DNA of 64,000 bases from Paraburkholderia bryophila (GTDB lineage Bacteria > Pseudomonadota > Gammaproteobacteria > Burkholderiales > Burkholderiaceae). The notes beneath the pieces are model-generated. The model was given only the letters and a program-made list of their open reading frames with translations. It was not told where the DNA came from and ran no database searches. The translations under genes were made by a program, and so were the position numbers. Positions 51,911-60,497 of the stretch are shown here, piece after piece. Within the stretch, counting starts at the first letter, position 1, and each line of letters starts with the position of its first letter. The stretch covers positions 3,400,001 through 3,464,000 of the forward strand of contig NZ_JACCAS010000002.1 in assembly GCF_013409255.1 (NCBI RefSeq). The letters are read 5' to 3'.

Positions 51911-53593
51911 TTATCCCGTTCGATCGTCGATAAATCCTTTGAGCATAGCGAGCGTGTCGGCGTCGTCGATCGTTTTGTCGGTACGCCAGCGCAGCATGCG
52001 TGGAAAACGGACCGCCACGCCCGATTTATGGCGCGGGCTCGCCTGAATGCCTTCGAAGCCGATTTCAAACACCAGCGTGGGCGTGACGCTGCGCACGGGG
52101 CCGAATTTTTCGATCGTGGTCTTGCGCACGATCGCGTCGACCTGGCGCATCTCGTCGTCGGTGAGACCGGAATAGGCCTTTGCGAACGGCACGAGCGTGC
52201 GCACGCCGTTCGCTTCGTCCCAGACCGCGAACGTGAAGTCCGTGTAGAGACTCGCGCGGCGGCCGTGACCGCGTTGCGCGTAGACCAGCACGGCGTCTAC
52301 CGCGTACGGATCGATTTTCCACTTCCACCAGGTGCCTGATGCTTTGGTGCGGCCTACGCCGTACATCGAGTCGCGCTCTTTCAGCATCAGACCTTCCACG
52401 CCACGCGCGCGGCTGTCGTCGCGCAGTGTGGCGAGCGTCTGCCAGTCCGGCGCATCGATCAAGGGCGAGACGCGCAGCAGATCGCGCGCCAGCGTGCCGT
52501 CTATCGACACGGCCAACGCATCGAGTTGCGCGCGCCGTTGCGCGAGCGGCGTGGTGCGCAGATCCTTGCCTTGCGCTTCGAGCAGGTCGTAGGCGAGCAA
52601 GGTGGCGGGCGAATCGGCGAGAATCTTTTTCGTCAGCGTTTTACGCGCAATACGCGGTTGCAGCCGCGCGAACGGCAAAGGCGCACTCGCGCCCGGCTGC
52701 CATGCGAGGATTTCGCCGTCGATCACGTAGCCGTCCGGCAACGCGTCGCCGAGCGCCGCGACTTCGGGAAAGCGGTCCGTGATCAACTCCTCGCCGCGCG
52801 ACCACAGCCAGACGCGGCCATCGCGTTTGACCAACTGGGCGCGTATGCCGTCCCACTTCCATTCGATCTGCCACAGCGACGGCGCACCGAGCGTCGCCGG
52901 ATCGGCCTGCAACGGATGCGCGAGAAAGAACGGATACGGCAGGCCGAGATCGCTGTCGTGCCTAAGCTCGCCGTGCTGCGCGTCGCCGTCTTCGTCCGCG
53001 GCTTGTGGCGCGATCAGACGCAGATAGCGCGCGGCGTCGGGCTTCTGCTGCGAGTCGGTCCAGCCGACCATGCGTTGCGCGATCCGCTTATGGTCGACGC
53101 CCGCGACTTCCGCTAATGCCCTCACCACCAGTTGCCGCGCCACGCCGACCCGAAAGCCGCCGCCGATCAGTTTGGTCAGCAGAAACCGGCCGCTCCAGTC
53201 GAGTTCGTCCCAATAGCTGAGCAAACGCGTGCGCAGTTCGTCGGGCGCGATACCGCGCAGCGGCAGCACACGTTGCTCGATCCACTGCGTGAGGCCCAGT
53301 TCGGAACTGCGTTGCGCGGGCGGCAAGATATGCGCGATGGTCTCGGCCAGATCGCCGACCGCGTGATAGGACTCTTCGAATAGCCACGGCGGCAGGCCGG
53401 CCCGTTCGCGCGCAATCTCGGTCAACTGACGGGTGGGCACCGATTGGCGCGGCTTGCCGCCGGCGAGGAAGTACGATGCCCACGCGGCGTCTTCCGGCGC
53501 GGCCACGGAGAAATAGGCGGTCAGCGCGTCGAGTTTGTCGTGCGTGGAGGTGCTCGCGTCGAGCGCGGTGTAGAGGGCGGCGAAGCGTTTCAT
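51911..53593 (-). CDS. ATP-dependent DNA ligase (bacterial LigB/C type)
   Basis: 560 residues. An N-terminal DNA-binding domain precedes the nucleotidyltransferase core with motif I EWKWDGIRAQ (AMP-linked Lys246), motif III GDGYVIDGEILAWQPG-like PDGYVIDGEILAWQPG, motif IV EGLMLKERDSMYGVG and motif V WWKWKIDP. An OB domain ends the chain (RTLVPFAKAYSGLTDDEM). It seals nicks in stationary-phase or end-joining repair and supplements NAD-dependent LigA. Its ATG overlaps the stop of the exonuclease gene (ATGA), so the two are coupled. The usual helicase (Lhr) and phosphoesterase genes of this cassette are absent here. Confidence 0.94.
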   Translation of the reverse strand: MKRFAALYTALDASTSTHDKLDALTAYFSVAAPEDAAWASYFLAGGKPRQSVPTRQLTEIARERAGLPPWLFEESYHAVGDLAETIAHILPPAQRSSELGLTQWIEQRVLPLRGIAPDELRTRLLSYWDELDWSGRFLLTKLIGGGFRVGVARQLVVRALAEVAGVDHKRIAQRMVGWTDSQQKPDAARYLRLIAPQAADEDGDAQHGELRHDSDLGLPYPFFLAHPLQADPATLGAPSLWQIEWKWDGIRAQLVKRDGRVWLWSRGEELITDRFPEVAALGDALPDGYVIDGEILAWQPGASAPLPFARLQPRIARKTLTKKILADSPATLLAYDLLEAQGKDLRTTPLAQRRAQLDALAVSIDGTLARDLLRVSPLIDAPDWQTLATLRDDSRARGVEGLMLKERDSMYGVGRTKASGTWWKWKIDPYAVDAVLVYAQRGHGRRASLYTDFTFAVWDEANGVRTLVPFAKAYSGLTDDEMRQVDAIVRKTTIEKFGPVRSVTPTLVFEIGFEGIQASPRHKSGVAVRFPRMLRWRTDKTIDDADTLAMLKGFIDDRTG

Positions 53594-54822
53594 GATGTGT
53601 TCGCGCCGGGGATGGACTCGTCGCGCGTTTCGGGCTGGTCGATGCGATCGATGCGATCGATGCGCTCGTCAGCCTGCTCGGCGGGTGCGTGAGATGCGAC
53701 GTCGCTGTCCTGCGCGGACGCCGTTTGGTCCGCGACCGCCGCGTCCGCTTCGACCGTATCGTCGCCGTATTGCGTTTCAAACGCGCCGGCTTCAAGTCCT
53801 TGCTCGCGCAACCAACGCACCATCGGCTCGACCGAACCATGTGTGACGATCACCCGGCCGGCCTCCGTCGCCTGAATCGCGCTTTGCAAGCTGGGCCAGT
53901 CGGCGTGATCCGACAGCACGAAGCCGCGATCGACGCCGCGTCTGCGCCGCGCGCCGCGCAGGCGCATCCAGCCCGACGCGAACGCATCGCTATAGTCGCC
54001 GAAGCGTTTGAGCCACGCGCTGCCTTGCGCGGACGGCGGCGCCACGATCAACGCCTGGCGAAACATCGCCTTGTCCTTGCGCTCGATTTCGCTGACCAGC
54101 CTGACCGGCGGCAAAGGTACACCGGCGTCGCGATACGCGCGATTGAGCGGTTCGACGGCGCCATGACAGAAGATCGGGCCGATGCCCGCGTCGACGCTGG
54201 CCAGCACGCGCTGCGCCTTGCCGAACGAATAGCAGAACAGCACCGACGCGCGTCCTTCGGCGGCGTTGTGGCGCCACCATGAGTCGATACCGTCGAACAC
54301 GTTTTGCGGCGGGTCCCATCGGTAAATCGGCAAGCCGAAGGTCGATTCGGTGATGAAGGTCTCGCAGCGCACGGGTTCGAACGCGTCGCAGGTGGGGTCG
54401 GGGTCGAGCTTGTAGTCGCCCGAGGCGACCCACACGCGGCCGGCGTGTTCGATCCGCACTTGCGCGGAACCCAGCACATGCCCGGCGGGATGCAGCGAGA
54501 CGACCGTGCCGCCGATCGCGAGGCGCTCGCCGTAAGCGAGCGTCTGCAGCGCAATGCCGGGCAAGCGCGACAGCAGCACGTTTGCGCCAGGTCGTGAAGC
54601 AAGATAATGCCGATGGCCGAAGCGTGCGTGGTCGGAATGCGCATGCGTGATCACGGCGCGCTCGACCGGCCGCCATGGATCGATGTAGAAGTCACCTGCC
54701 GCGCAATACAAACCTTCGGGTCGCGCGATGACGAGGTCCTGACTGTCGCCCTCACGGTCGCCCTGATTGCGGTCCGGCTTCACATCCTGCTTCCGATCCT
54801 GATTGTCTGACGCGATAGTCAA
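53590..54822 (-). CDS. Ligase-associated DNA exonuclease (metallo-beta-lactamase/beta-CASP fold)
   Basis: 410 residues from a TTG at 54822, which has GGAG 6 nt upstream; GTG at 55017 would add 65 unconserved residues. The MBL site is VITHAHSDHARFGHRH (His60, His62, Asp64, His65), followed by GHVLGSAQVRI, SGDYKLDPDPTCDAFEP and the beta-CASP part with FGDYSDAFASGWM and FVLSDHADWPSLQ. Homologues are encoded with ATP-dependent ligases and act in DNA end repair. The tail beyond ~380 is low-complexity; a 9-bp tandem repeat in it encodes RID repeats. The IS element inserted about 240 bp upstream may have replaced its native promoter. Confidence 0.9.
   Translation of the reverse strand: MTIASDNQDRKQDVKPDRNQGDREGDSQDLVIARPEGLYCAAGDFYIDPWRPVERAVITHAHSDHARFGHRHYLASRPGANVLLSRLPGIALQTLAYGERLAIGGTVVSLHPAGHVLGSAQVRIEHAGRVWVASGDYKLDPDPTCDAFEPVRCETFITESTFGLPIYRWDPPQNVFDGIDSWWRHNAAEGRASVLFCYSFGKAQRVLASVDAGIGPIFCHGAVEPLNRAYRDAGVPLPPVRLVSEIERKDKAMFRQALIVAPPSAQGSAWLKRFGDYSDAFASGWMRLRGARRRRGVDRGFVLSDHADWPSLQSAIQATEAGRVIVTHGSVEPMVRWLREQGLEAGAFETQYGDDTVEADAAVADQTASAQDSDVASHAPAEQADERIDRIDRIDQPETRDESIPGANTS
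53641..53666 (-). repeat. 9-bp tandem repeat (GATGCGATC, ~3 copies) in the exonuclease tail
   Basis: GATGCGATC is repeated nearly three times in frame and encodes the RID-RID-RID segment of the C-terminal tail. Slippage here could vary the tail length between strains without a frameshift. Confidence 0.7.
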
Positions 54823-55059
54823 TGGCGGCTCCGTTGCGGTGGCCCCATCGGCCCGTTGCGAAAACCCTGCGCTCGCTGCCGACCGGTAAGCCTTGCTGCG
54901 CAGCGTCAAGCAAACTGTATTCCTGATGTATTCCTGACACGCACGCCGCGCGCGTTGCAAGGTCGTATCGCGCAAGCGAACCGCCGCCAGGCAGCTATCC
55001 ACGCTCAATCGAGCCACCCACCCCCAGTATGGCTGCGTTCTTGCTTCAGTTCCCCTCCA

Positions 55060-55079
55060 TGTCAGCCTAGTTGTCGCGT
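55060..55079 (+). repeat. IS3 left inverted repeat
   Basis: TGTCAGCCTAGTTGTCGCGT matches the reverse complement of the right end except for three bases (GCC versus AGG). A second short block, GAACCG, also recurs further inside both ends. Confidence 0.85.
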
Positions 55080-55127
55080 CGCCCGAACCGATTGATGTAA
55101 AGATGGAGGGCGGACAGCGAAAGGAAG

Positions 55128-55625
55128 ATGCAACGCTATTCAGCAGAGACGCGGGAATGGGTAGTCCAACAGATGATGCCGCCGTTCAATCGTGCGGTCA
55201 TCGAGCTGGCGGGAGCGACGGGCATCACGACGGTGACGCTACGCGCCTGGCGGCAGAGCGCAAGACAGGCTGGGGAATTCATGCCGGGTAATGGCAAGAC
55301 AAGCGATCAATGGTCGAGCGCCGACAAGTTCAGGGTGGTGCTGGAGACGGCGTCGCTGAGCGAGGTGGAGACTTCAGAGTACTGCCGCAGGAAGGGCATC
55401 TATCCGGAGCAGATCCGGCAGTGGCGCGAGGCGTGCGAGCAGGCCAACCCGCCGGAGGTAAAACTCACGCTGGCCCAGCGCCTGGAAGTGAAGGCCCAGC
55501 AGAAACGCATCCGTGAACTGGAGCGTCAGCTCAAGCGCGCCGATGCGGCACGTGCGGAGGCGGCGGCGTTGCTGAACCTGCGAAAAAAAGCCGACGCGAT
55601 CTGGGGCAAGGAAGAGGAAGACTGA
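55128..55625 (+). CDS. IS3-family transposase OrfA (helix-turn-helix)
   Basis: 165 residues. It has HTH-like segments (FNRAVIELAGATGITTVTLRAWRQ) near the N-terminus and a second set (SADKFRVVLETASLSEVETSEYCRRKGIYPEQI), followed by a leucine-zipper-like coil (LAQRLEVKAQQKRIRELERQ). This is the DNA-binding and multimerisation part of the transposase. The 3' end contains A7 at 55583-55589, a likely -1 frameshift site joining it to OrfB. The product alone ends 27 bases before the first OrfB ATG. Confidence 0.92.
   Translation: MQRYSAETREWVVQQMMPPFNRAVIELAGATGITTVTLRAWRQSARQAGEFMPGNGKTSDQWSSADKFRVVLETASLSEVETSEYCRRKGIYPEQIRQWREACEQANPPEVKLTLAQRLEVKAQQKRIRELERQLKRADAARAEAAALLNLRKKADAIWGKEEED
55583..55590 (+). 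promoter_or_regulatory. A7G slippery sequence for programmed -1 frameshifting
   Basis: AAAAAAAG is positioned as A-AAA-AAA-G in the OrfA frame. The -1 frame is open from here through 55652 into OrfB without a stop, so a transframe OrfAB transposase can be made, as in IS911-type elements. No recoding assay is implied. Confidence 0.75.
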
Positions 55626-55651
55626 TCAGCCGCCCGGATCGCGATGAAGCC

Positions 55652-56674
55652 ATGCAGTTGATCGACGAAGCGGTGCAGCAGGGGGCGCGCCGTGCCCTTG
55701 CGTGTGAGCAGTTGGGGATCAGCGTGCGCAGCGTGCAGCGCTGGCGCGAAACGCGGCAGGATGGCCGGACGCTGGCCATCCGGAAGGCGCCGCCGAACCG
55801 GCTGACTGAGGCCGAGCGTGAGGCCGTGCTGGAGGTGGCCAACCGCCCGGGTTATGCGAGTCTGACGCCCCACCAGATCGTGCCGAAACTGGCTGATGAG
55901 GGCGTGTATATCGCGTCCGAATCGACGTTCTACCGGATCCTGAAAGCAGCCGGTCAGGGGCAGCGTCGCGGTCGCGCGCAGGCCCCACAACGACGCACGC
56001 TCACGACGCATTGCGCCACCGGCCCGAACCAGGTGTGGTGCTGGGATATCACGTGGATGCCCAGCACGGTGCGGGGGCGCTACTTCTACTGGTACATGAT
56101 GAAGGACATCTACAGCCGCAAGCTGGTGATGAACGAGGTGTGGGAGCAGGAGTCGGCCGAGCACGCGGGCGTGCTGCTGGCCAAGGGGTGTCTGCGCGAA
56201 GGCATTGCCGGTCGTCCGCTGGTGCTGCACTCGGATAACGGCAGTGCGATGAAGGGCGCCACGATGCGCGCGGCCATGATTGATCTGGGCGTGCAGCCTT
56301 CATTCAGCCGGCCGCGCGTGAGCAACGACAACGCGTTTGCCGAGTCGCTGTTCCGCACGGCGAAGTATTGTCCGATGTGGCCCGAGCAGCCGTTCGATAC
56401 GCTCGACGCTGCCCGTGTCTGGGTTCAGCGCTTTGTGCAGTGGTACAACGAGGAGCACCGTCACAGTGGCCTGAAATATGTCAGTCCGGCGCAACGGCAT
56501 CGCGCCGAAGCGAACGAGCTGCTGGTCCGACGGCGTGCACTCTACCAAACCTCGCGCCAGCGCAATCCCGCACGCTGGTCAGGCGCTATCCGCAACTGGC
56601 ACCTCGCGGATTCGGTCTATCTGAATCCTGAGCGAACCCAGGCTTCGGCCGACATGTATAAGCACGCAGCGTAA
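55652..56674 (+). CDS. IS3-family transposase OrfB (DDE integrase domain)
   Basis: 340 residues from ATG 55652. An N-terminal HTH_21-type region (RRALACEQLGISVRSVQRWR; PGYASLTPHQIVPKLADEGV) leads to the DDE catalytic core: the first Asp in QVWCWDITWMPSTVRGR, the second in LVLHSDNGSAMKG, and the Glu in SNDNAFAESLFRTAKY about 35 residues later. C-terminal VQWYNEEHRHSGLKYVSPAQ is the family ending. In the native element it is probably expressed mostly as the OrfAB fusion through the frameshift site. Confidence 0.95.
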   Translation: MQLIDEAVQQGARRALACEQLGISVRSVQRWRETRQDGRTLAIRKAPPNRLTEAEREAVLEVANRPGYASLTPHQIVPKLADEGVYIASESTFYRILKAAGQGQRRGRAQAPQRRTLTTHCATGPNQVWCWDITWMPSTVRGRYFYWYMMKDIYSRKLVMNEVWEQESAEHAGVLLAKGCLREGIAGRPLVLHSDNGSAMKGATMRAAMIDLGVQPSFSRPRVSNDNAFAESLFRTAKYCPMWPEQPFDTLDAARVWVQRFVQWYNEEHRHSGLKYVSPAQRHRAEANELLVRRRALYQTSRQRNPARWSGAIRNWHLADSVYLNPERTQASADMYKHAA

Positions 56675-56680
56675 CGGTTC

Positions 56681-56700
56681 ACGCGACAACTACCTTGACA
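56681..56700 (-). repeat. IS3 right inverted repeat
   Basis: Read on the minus strand this is TGTCAAGGTAGTTGTCGCGT, 17 of 20 identical to the left end. A further partial copy of the inner repeat lies just outside, at about 56704-56718. Confidence 0.85.
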
Positions 56701-56783
56701 CACACCGGTTCACGCAACAGAAACAGGCACGTCGGCCCAGACGGCCTCCCCTTAGCCGTCCGCCACGTGCGCCGCGAGGCCCC

Positions 56784-57686
56784 ATGCAAACGCTCATCGA
56801 CGAACACGCGCTCTATGTCGCGAAACATCCCGGCAGCTTCGTGCTGCAAACGCTGAAGGCGTTCCGCGCGAACCAGGGCTTGCTGCTCGCGGGCGCGGTG
56901 GCGTATTACGCGTTGCTCTCCATCGTGCCGTTGCTGATCCTGATCGTGATCGTGCTGTCGCGGTTGGTCCCGCAGCATGTGCTGCTGACCGCGCTCGGGC
57001 ATCTGCTGCAATGGCTCGTGCCGGGGCAATCGAGTGCGCTGGTGCGCGAGCTCGCGAATTTTCTTGCACACCGCGCGGTGATCGGCTGGGTGCTGCTGGT
57101 GACGATGATCTTCTTCAGTTCGCTCGCGTTCACCGTGCTAGAAAACGCGATGTCGCTGATCTTCGTTCATCGCGTGGTGGTCAGGCGGCGGCACTTTCTG
57201 CTGTCGGCGTTGCTGCCGTATTGCTACATCCTGTTTCTCGGCGTCGGCCTGCTGATCGTCACGTTCGTGTCGAGCGGATTGGAGGCGATCGGCGCCGAAG
57301 GTGTCGATCTGTTCGGCCTGCACGTGTCGCTGCAAGGGCTCTCGCGGGTGGTGTTGTATCTGCTGGGTCTCAGCGGTGAAATCTTCGTGCTGACCTCGAT
57401 CTATCTGGTCATGCCGGTCGGCAAGCCGTCGCTCAAACACGCGCTGTTCGGCGGCGTGGTCGCGGCCGTGCTGTGGGAAATCACTCGCCATGTGCTGGTC
57501 TGGTATTTCGCCACACTCTCGCAGGTCAGCGTGGTGTACGGCTCGTTGACCATGGCCATCGTGATCCTGTTCAGTCTCGAATGGCTCGCGACGCTACTGC
57601 TGTTCGGCGCCCAGGTGATCTCCCAATACGAACGCTTCGGACTCGAACCGCCCGGCGCGCCGTTGCCAAAAATTAAAACCGGTTGA
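56784..57686 (+). CDS. YihY/virulence factor BrkB-family membrane protein
   Basis: 300 residues with about six transmembrane helices. FRANQGLLLAGAVAYYALLS is the diagnostic first segment, with the AYY(A/S)L motif; later come FFSSLAFTVLENAMSLIF, AVLWEITRHVLVWYFATLSQ and LSQVSVVYGSLTMAIVILFS. The family was once called RNase BN, which was a misassignment; it now counts as inner-membrane proteins of unknown transport role. It is 83 bp downstream of the IS and may be read from an outward IS promoter. Confidence 0.9.
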   Translation: MQTLIDEHALYVAKHPGSFVLQTLKAFRANQGLLLAGAVAYYALLSIVPLLILIVIVLSRLVPQHVLLTALGHLLQWLVPGQSSALVRELANFLAHRAVIGWVLLVTMIFFSSLAFTVLENAMSLIFVHRVVVRRRHFLLSALLPYCYILFLGVGLLIVTFVSSGLEAIGAEGVDLFGLHVSLQGLSRVVLYLLGLSGEIFVLTSIYLVMPVGKPSLKHALFGGVVAAVLWEITRHVLVWYFATLSQVSVVYGSLTMAIVILFSLEWLATLLLFGAQVISQYERFGLEPPGAPLPKIKTG

Positions 57687-57977
57687 AGCCGTTTCATGAC
57701 GAACTGTCTGGCGTCGTCAATGCGTATCGCATGACCGGCGCCGCCTGTCATTCGCCTACCGCTCCGATGCCTCACGCCAATCGCGACTTGCCACGAGACT
57801 GCGGTAACATCCCTCGAAGCCGGCGGGCCTGGCGCATTCGCCGCTTCATGCCCAGCAGGCCTCAGGACACCACGATGAGCATCGCGCAGCGCAACGACTT
57901 ACCGACTACCGCCGGCGGCAAACGCATCACGACGCCGGCCATCCACGCCTCGACCGGGCCACGGGTCCGATAACGCG

Positions 57978-60308
57978 ATGTCAAGCACGGACCGCCCGCA
58001 GCCTTCCGCCGACGCACTATTCGAGCACGCCGCCTGCGGCCTGCTGCTGACCGATCACCACGGCCGCCTCCTGCGCGTCAACGCGACCTTCTGCGATTGG
58101 CTCGGTTATGACGCAGTCGAACTCGTCGACCTGAAGCACCTGCAGGATCTGCTGAGCGCCGGCGGCAAGGTGTTCTATCAGACGCACTGGGCGCCGCTGC
58201 TGCAAACGCAGGGCTCGGTGACCGAGATCAAACTGAACATGGTTCACCGCGATGGCCACATGGTGCCGATGCTGCTCAACGCGGCATGCCGCCGTCACGG
58301 CGAAGCCGACTTCATCGAGATCGCGGTACTGATCGTCGAGGATCGTCATAAGTACGAGCGGGAATTGTTGCTGGCACGGCGTAACGCGGAGGCTTCGGTG
58401 GCCGCGCATCAACGCGCGCAACAGGAGTTGCAGGAAAGCCGCGACGTGCTGAGTCTGGCGATGCGCGGCGCGCGCATGGGCGCGTGGTCGCACGAGCCGA
58501 AGTCCGGCAAGTTCTGGTGGAGCCGCGAACTGGAGGCGCTCGCGGGCTACGCCGAAGGACGCTTCGCGAAGATGCCCGGCGGCTTCTTCGAACTGATTCA
58601 TCCGCGCGACCTGATCGCGCTCAACGAGGCGGTGGAGCGTGCGCTCGCGAGCGGCGACGATTACGTCGTGGAATTCCGCTTTCTGCATGCGAGCGGCGAC
58701 TGGTGCTGGATGGAAGGCCGCGGCCGCGCGACCTTTGACCGCCAGGGCGAGCCGCTGACCGTCTACGGCCTCGGCACCGACATCACCGAGCGCAAGGAAG
58801 CGCAGACCGTGCTGCTGCGTCAGGCGGCGATTTTCGAGCACCTGAGCGACGCGATCGTGATCACCGATCTGCGCGGCAACATCACCGACTTCAATGTTGG
58901 CGGCGAGCGCATGCTGGGTTATCGGCGACGCGAAATTCTCGGCAAGCCCGTCACGATGTTCCACCCGCAGCAAGACGCGTTGCGGGTTCGCCGCGAAGCC
59001 TTCGCCGCGCTCGCCGCCGATGGCACCTGGCGTGGCGAGTTACCGTTCGTGCGACGCGACGGCTCGCGCGGCGTGTGCGACACCGTCGTCAAACCGCTGG
59101 CGAACGCGCGCGGCGACATCTACGGCGCGGTTTGCGTGAGCCGTGACATTACCGAGCGACGACGCGCCGAGCAGCAACTGCAGCGGTTGAACCTCGAACT
59201 CTCGAAGGCCGATCGTCGCAAGGACGAATTTCTCGCCACGCTCGCGCACGAGTTGCGTAATCCGCTCGCGCCGATGCGCAACGTGCTCGAGATTTTGCGG
59301 CTCAAGGAGTTCGCCGATCCGCAGCTGAACTGGTCGCGCGACGTGTTCGACCGCCAGTTGCAGCATATGACGCATCTGGTGGACGATCTTCTCGAGGTCT
59401 CGCGCATCACCCAGGGCAAGCTGGAGTTGCGCAAGCAACGCCTCGAACTCGCCCGCGCGATGCAATCGGCCATGGAAGCGGCGCGGCCCACGGTGCAGGC
59501 TTCATCGCATCACCTGAGCGTGACGCTGCCGCGCGAACCGCTTTATCTCGACGCCGATCCCACGCGCCTTTCGCAGATGATCCTGAATCTGCTGAACAAC
59601 GCGGCCAAGTACACGCCGCCGGGCGGCCGCATTTCGCTCGCGGCGGAGCGCGAAGGCGACGAGGCGGTGATCGTGGTGCGCGATTCCGGCATTGGCATTC
59701 CGCGCGAGCATCTGGACAGCGTCTTCGAAATGTTCTCGCAGCTGGCGCCCGCACTCGACCGCTCGCAAGGCGGCCTCGGCATCGGTCTAGCGCTGGTGCG
59801 CGGGCTCGCGGAACTGCACGGCGGCACAGTCGCAGCCTTCAGCGACGGCGCGGGCACGGGCAGCGAGTTCATGATCCGCCTGCCGCTATCGCGTGCCGCG
59901 TCCGCACCGACGGATCGCGCGGCGCCCGAGCCCGCGCAGGCGGCCGGCCTGCGGGTCGTGATCGTCGACGACAACGCGGATGCCGCCGAGAGTCTCGCGA
60001 TGGTGCTCGAACTCGAAGGCCACGAAGTGCGCACGGCCGGCGACGGTCTCGCGGGGCTGGCGTTGATCGGTGAATTCGCGCCGCACGCGGTGATTCTCGA
60101 TATCGGTTTGCCACGGCTCAATGGCTACGAGGTCGCGCGACGGGTTCGTCGCGAGTATGGCGACGCGAGCATTCTGCTGATTGCGGTGACGGGTTGGGGT
60201 CAGCAGCAGGACAAACAGACCGCCGTGGAAGCGGGCTTCGATCATCACTTCACGAAACCGGTCGATCCGCGCGAGTTGCAGCAGGTGTTGGGGCGGCAGC
60301 GGGTTTGA
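57978..60308 (+). CDS. Soluble PAS-containing hybrid histidine kinase with receiver
   Basis: 776 residues without membrane segments. Three PAS domains occupy ~10-130 (LFEHAACGLLLTDHHGRLLR), ~150-270 (ALRGA region, SLAMRGARMGAWSHEPKSGK; PAC motif VYGLGTDITERKEA) and ~275-395 (FEHLSDAIVITDLRGNITDF; VSRDITERRRAEQQ). HisKA is KDEFLATLAHELRNPLAPMR; HATPase shows MILNLLNNAAKYTPPGGRIS and GGLGIGLALVRGLAELHGG; the C-terminal receiver reads VVIVDDNADAAESLAMVLEL and VILDIGLPRLNGYEV. A cytoplasmic sensor of redox, light or a small ligand is likely; no cofactor residue is obvious. No target regulator adjoins it. Confidence 0.93.
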   Translation: MSSTDRPQPSADALFEHAACGLLLTDHHGRLLRVNATFCDWLGYDAVELVDLKHLQDLLSAGGKVFYQTHWAPLLQTQGSVTEIKLNMVHRDGHMVPMLLNAACRRHGEADFIEIAVLIVEDRHKYERELLLARRNAEASVAAHQRAQQELQESRDVLSLAMRGARMGAWSHEPKSGKFWWSRELEALAGYAEGRFAKMPGGFFELIHPRDLIALNEAVERALASGDDYVVEFRFLHASGDWCWMEGRGRATFDRQGEPLTVYGLGTDITERKEAQTVLLRQAAIFEHLSDAIVITDLRGNITDFNVGGERMLGYRRREILGKPVTMFHPQQDALRVRREAFAALAADGTWRGELPFVRRDGSRGVCDTVVKPLANARGDIYGAVCVSRDITERRRAEQQLQRLNLELSKADRRKDEFLATLAHELRNPLAPMRNVLEILRLKEFADPQLNWSRDVFDRQLQHMTHLVDDLLEVSRITQGKLELRKQRLELARAMQSAMEAARPTVQASSHHLSVTLPREPLYLDADPTRLSQMILNLLNNAAKYTPPGGRISLAAEREGDEAVIVVRDSGIGIPREHLDSVFEMFSQLAPALDRSQGGLGIGLALVRGLAELHGGTVAAFSDGAGTGSEFMIRLPLSRAASAPTDRAAPEPAQAAGLRVVIVDDNADAAESLAMVLELEGHEVRTAGDGLAGLALIGEFAPHAVILDIGLPRLNGYEVARRVRREYGDASILLIAVTGWGQQQDKQTAVEAGFDHHFTKPVDPRELQQVLGRQRV

Positions 60309-60497
60309 AGGGGCTTCGCGCTATGCGTTGGAAGCGAAGGTTTAAGGCATGGGTTGGAAGCTTGCGACTGAGCCCTACCGGCAGTCCTTGTTAAACTGAC
60401 GCGCTCATTCCCCGCCCGCTATCCATGCTCAACGTTTTCGCCGCTGTGCTCATCGCCGCTGTTTCCGCGGTCCCGTCATGCTGCGGGACGCTCGCTC

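Larger units (their letters stand above)
55060..56700 (+). mobile_element. IS3-family insertion sequence, complete (1641 bp)
   Basis: Two overlapping-frame ORFs (orfA, orfB with DDE motif) are bounded by imperfect inverted repeats that begin TGTCA at 55060 and end TGACA at 56700, with 17 of 20 positions matching. Terminal TG...CA dinucleotides fit the IS3 family. No flanking 3-5 bp target duplication is visible, so the copy is old or has recombined. It lies between the exonuclease and YihY genes and looks intact. Confidence 0.9.

Noticed and set aside
57683..57973. 96-codon ORF (or 32-codon ORF from 57874) before the soluble PAS kinase
   Set aside because: No convincing Shine-Dalgarno site or conserved sequence; at most a leader peptide, and not supported enough to list.
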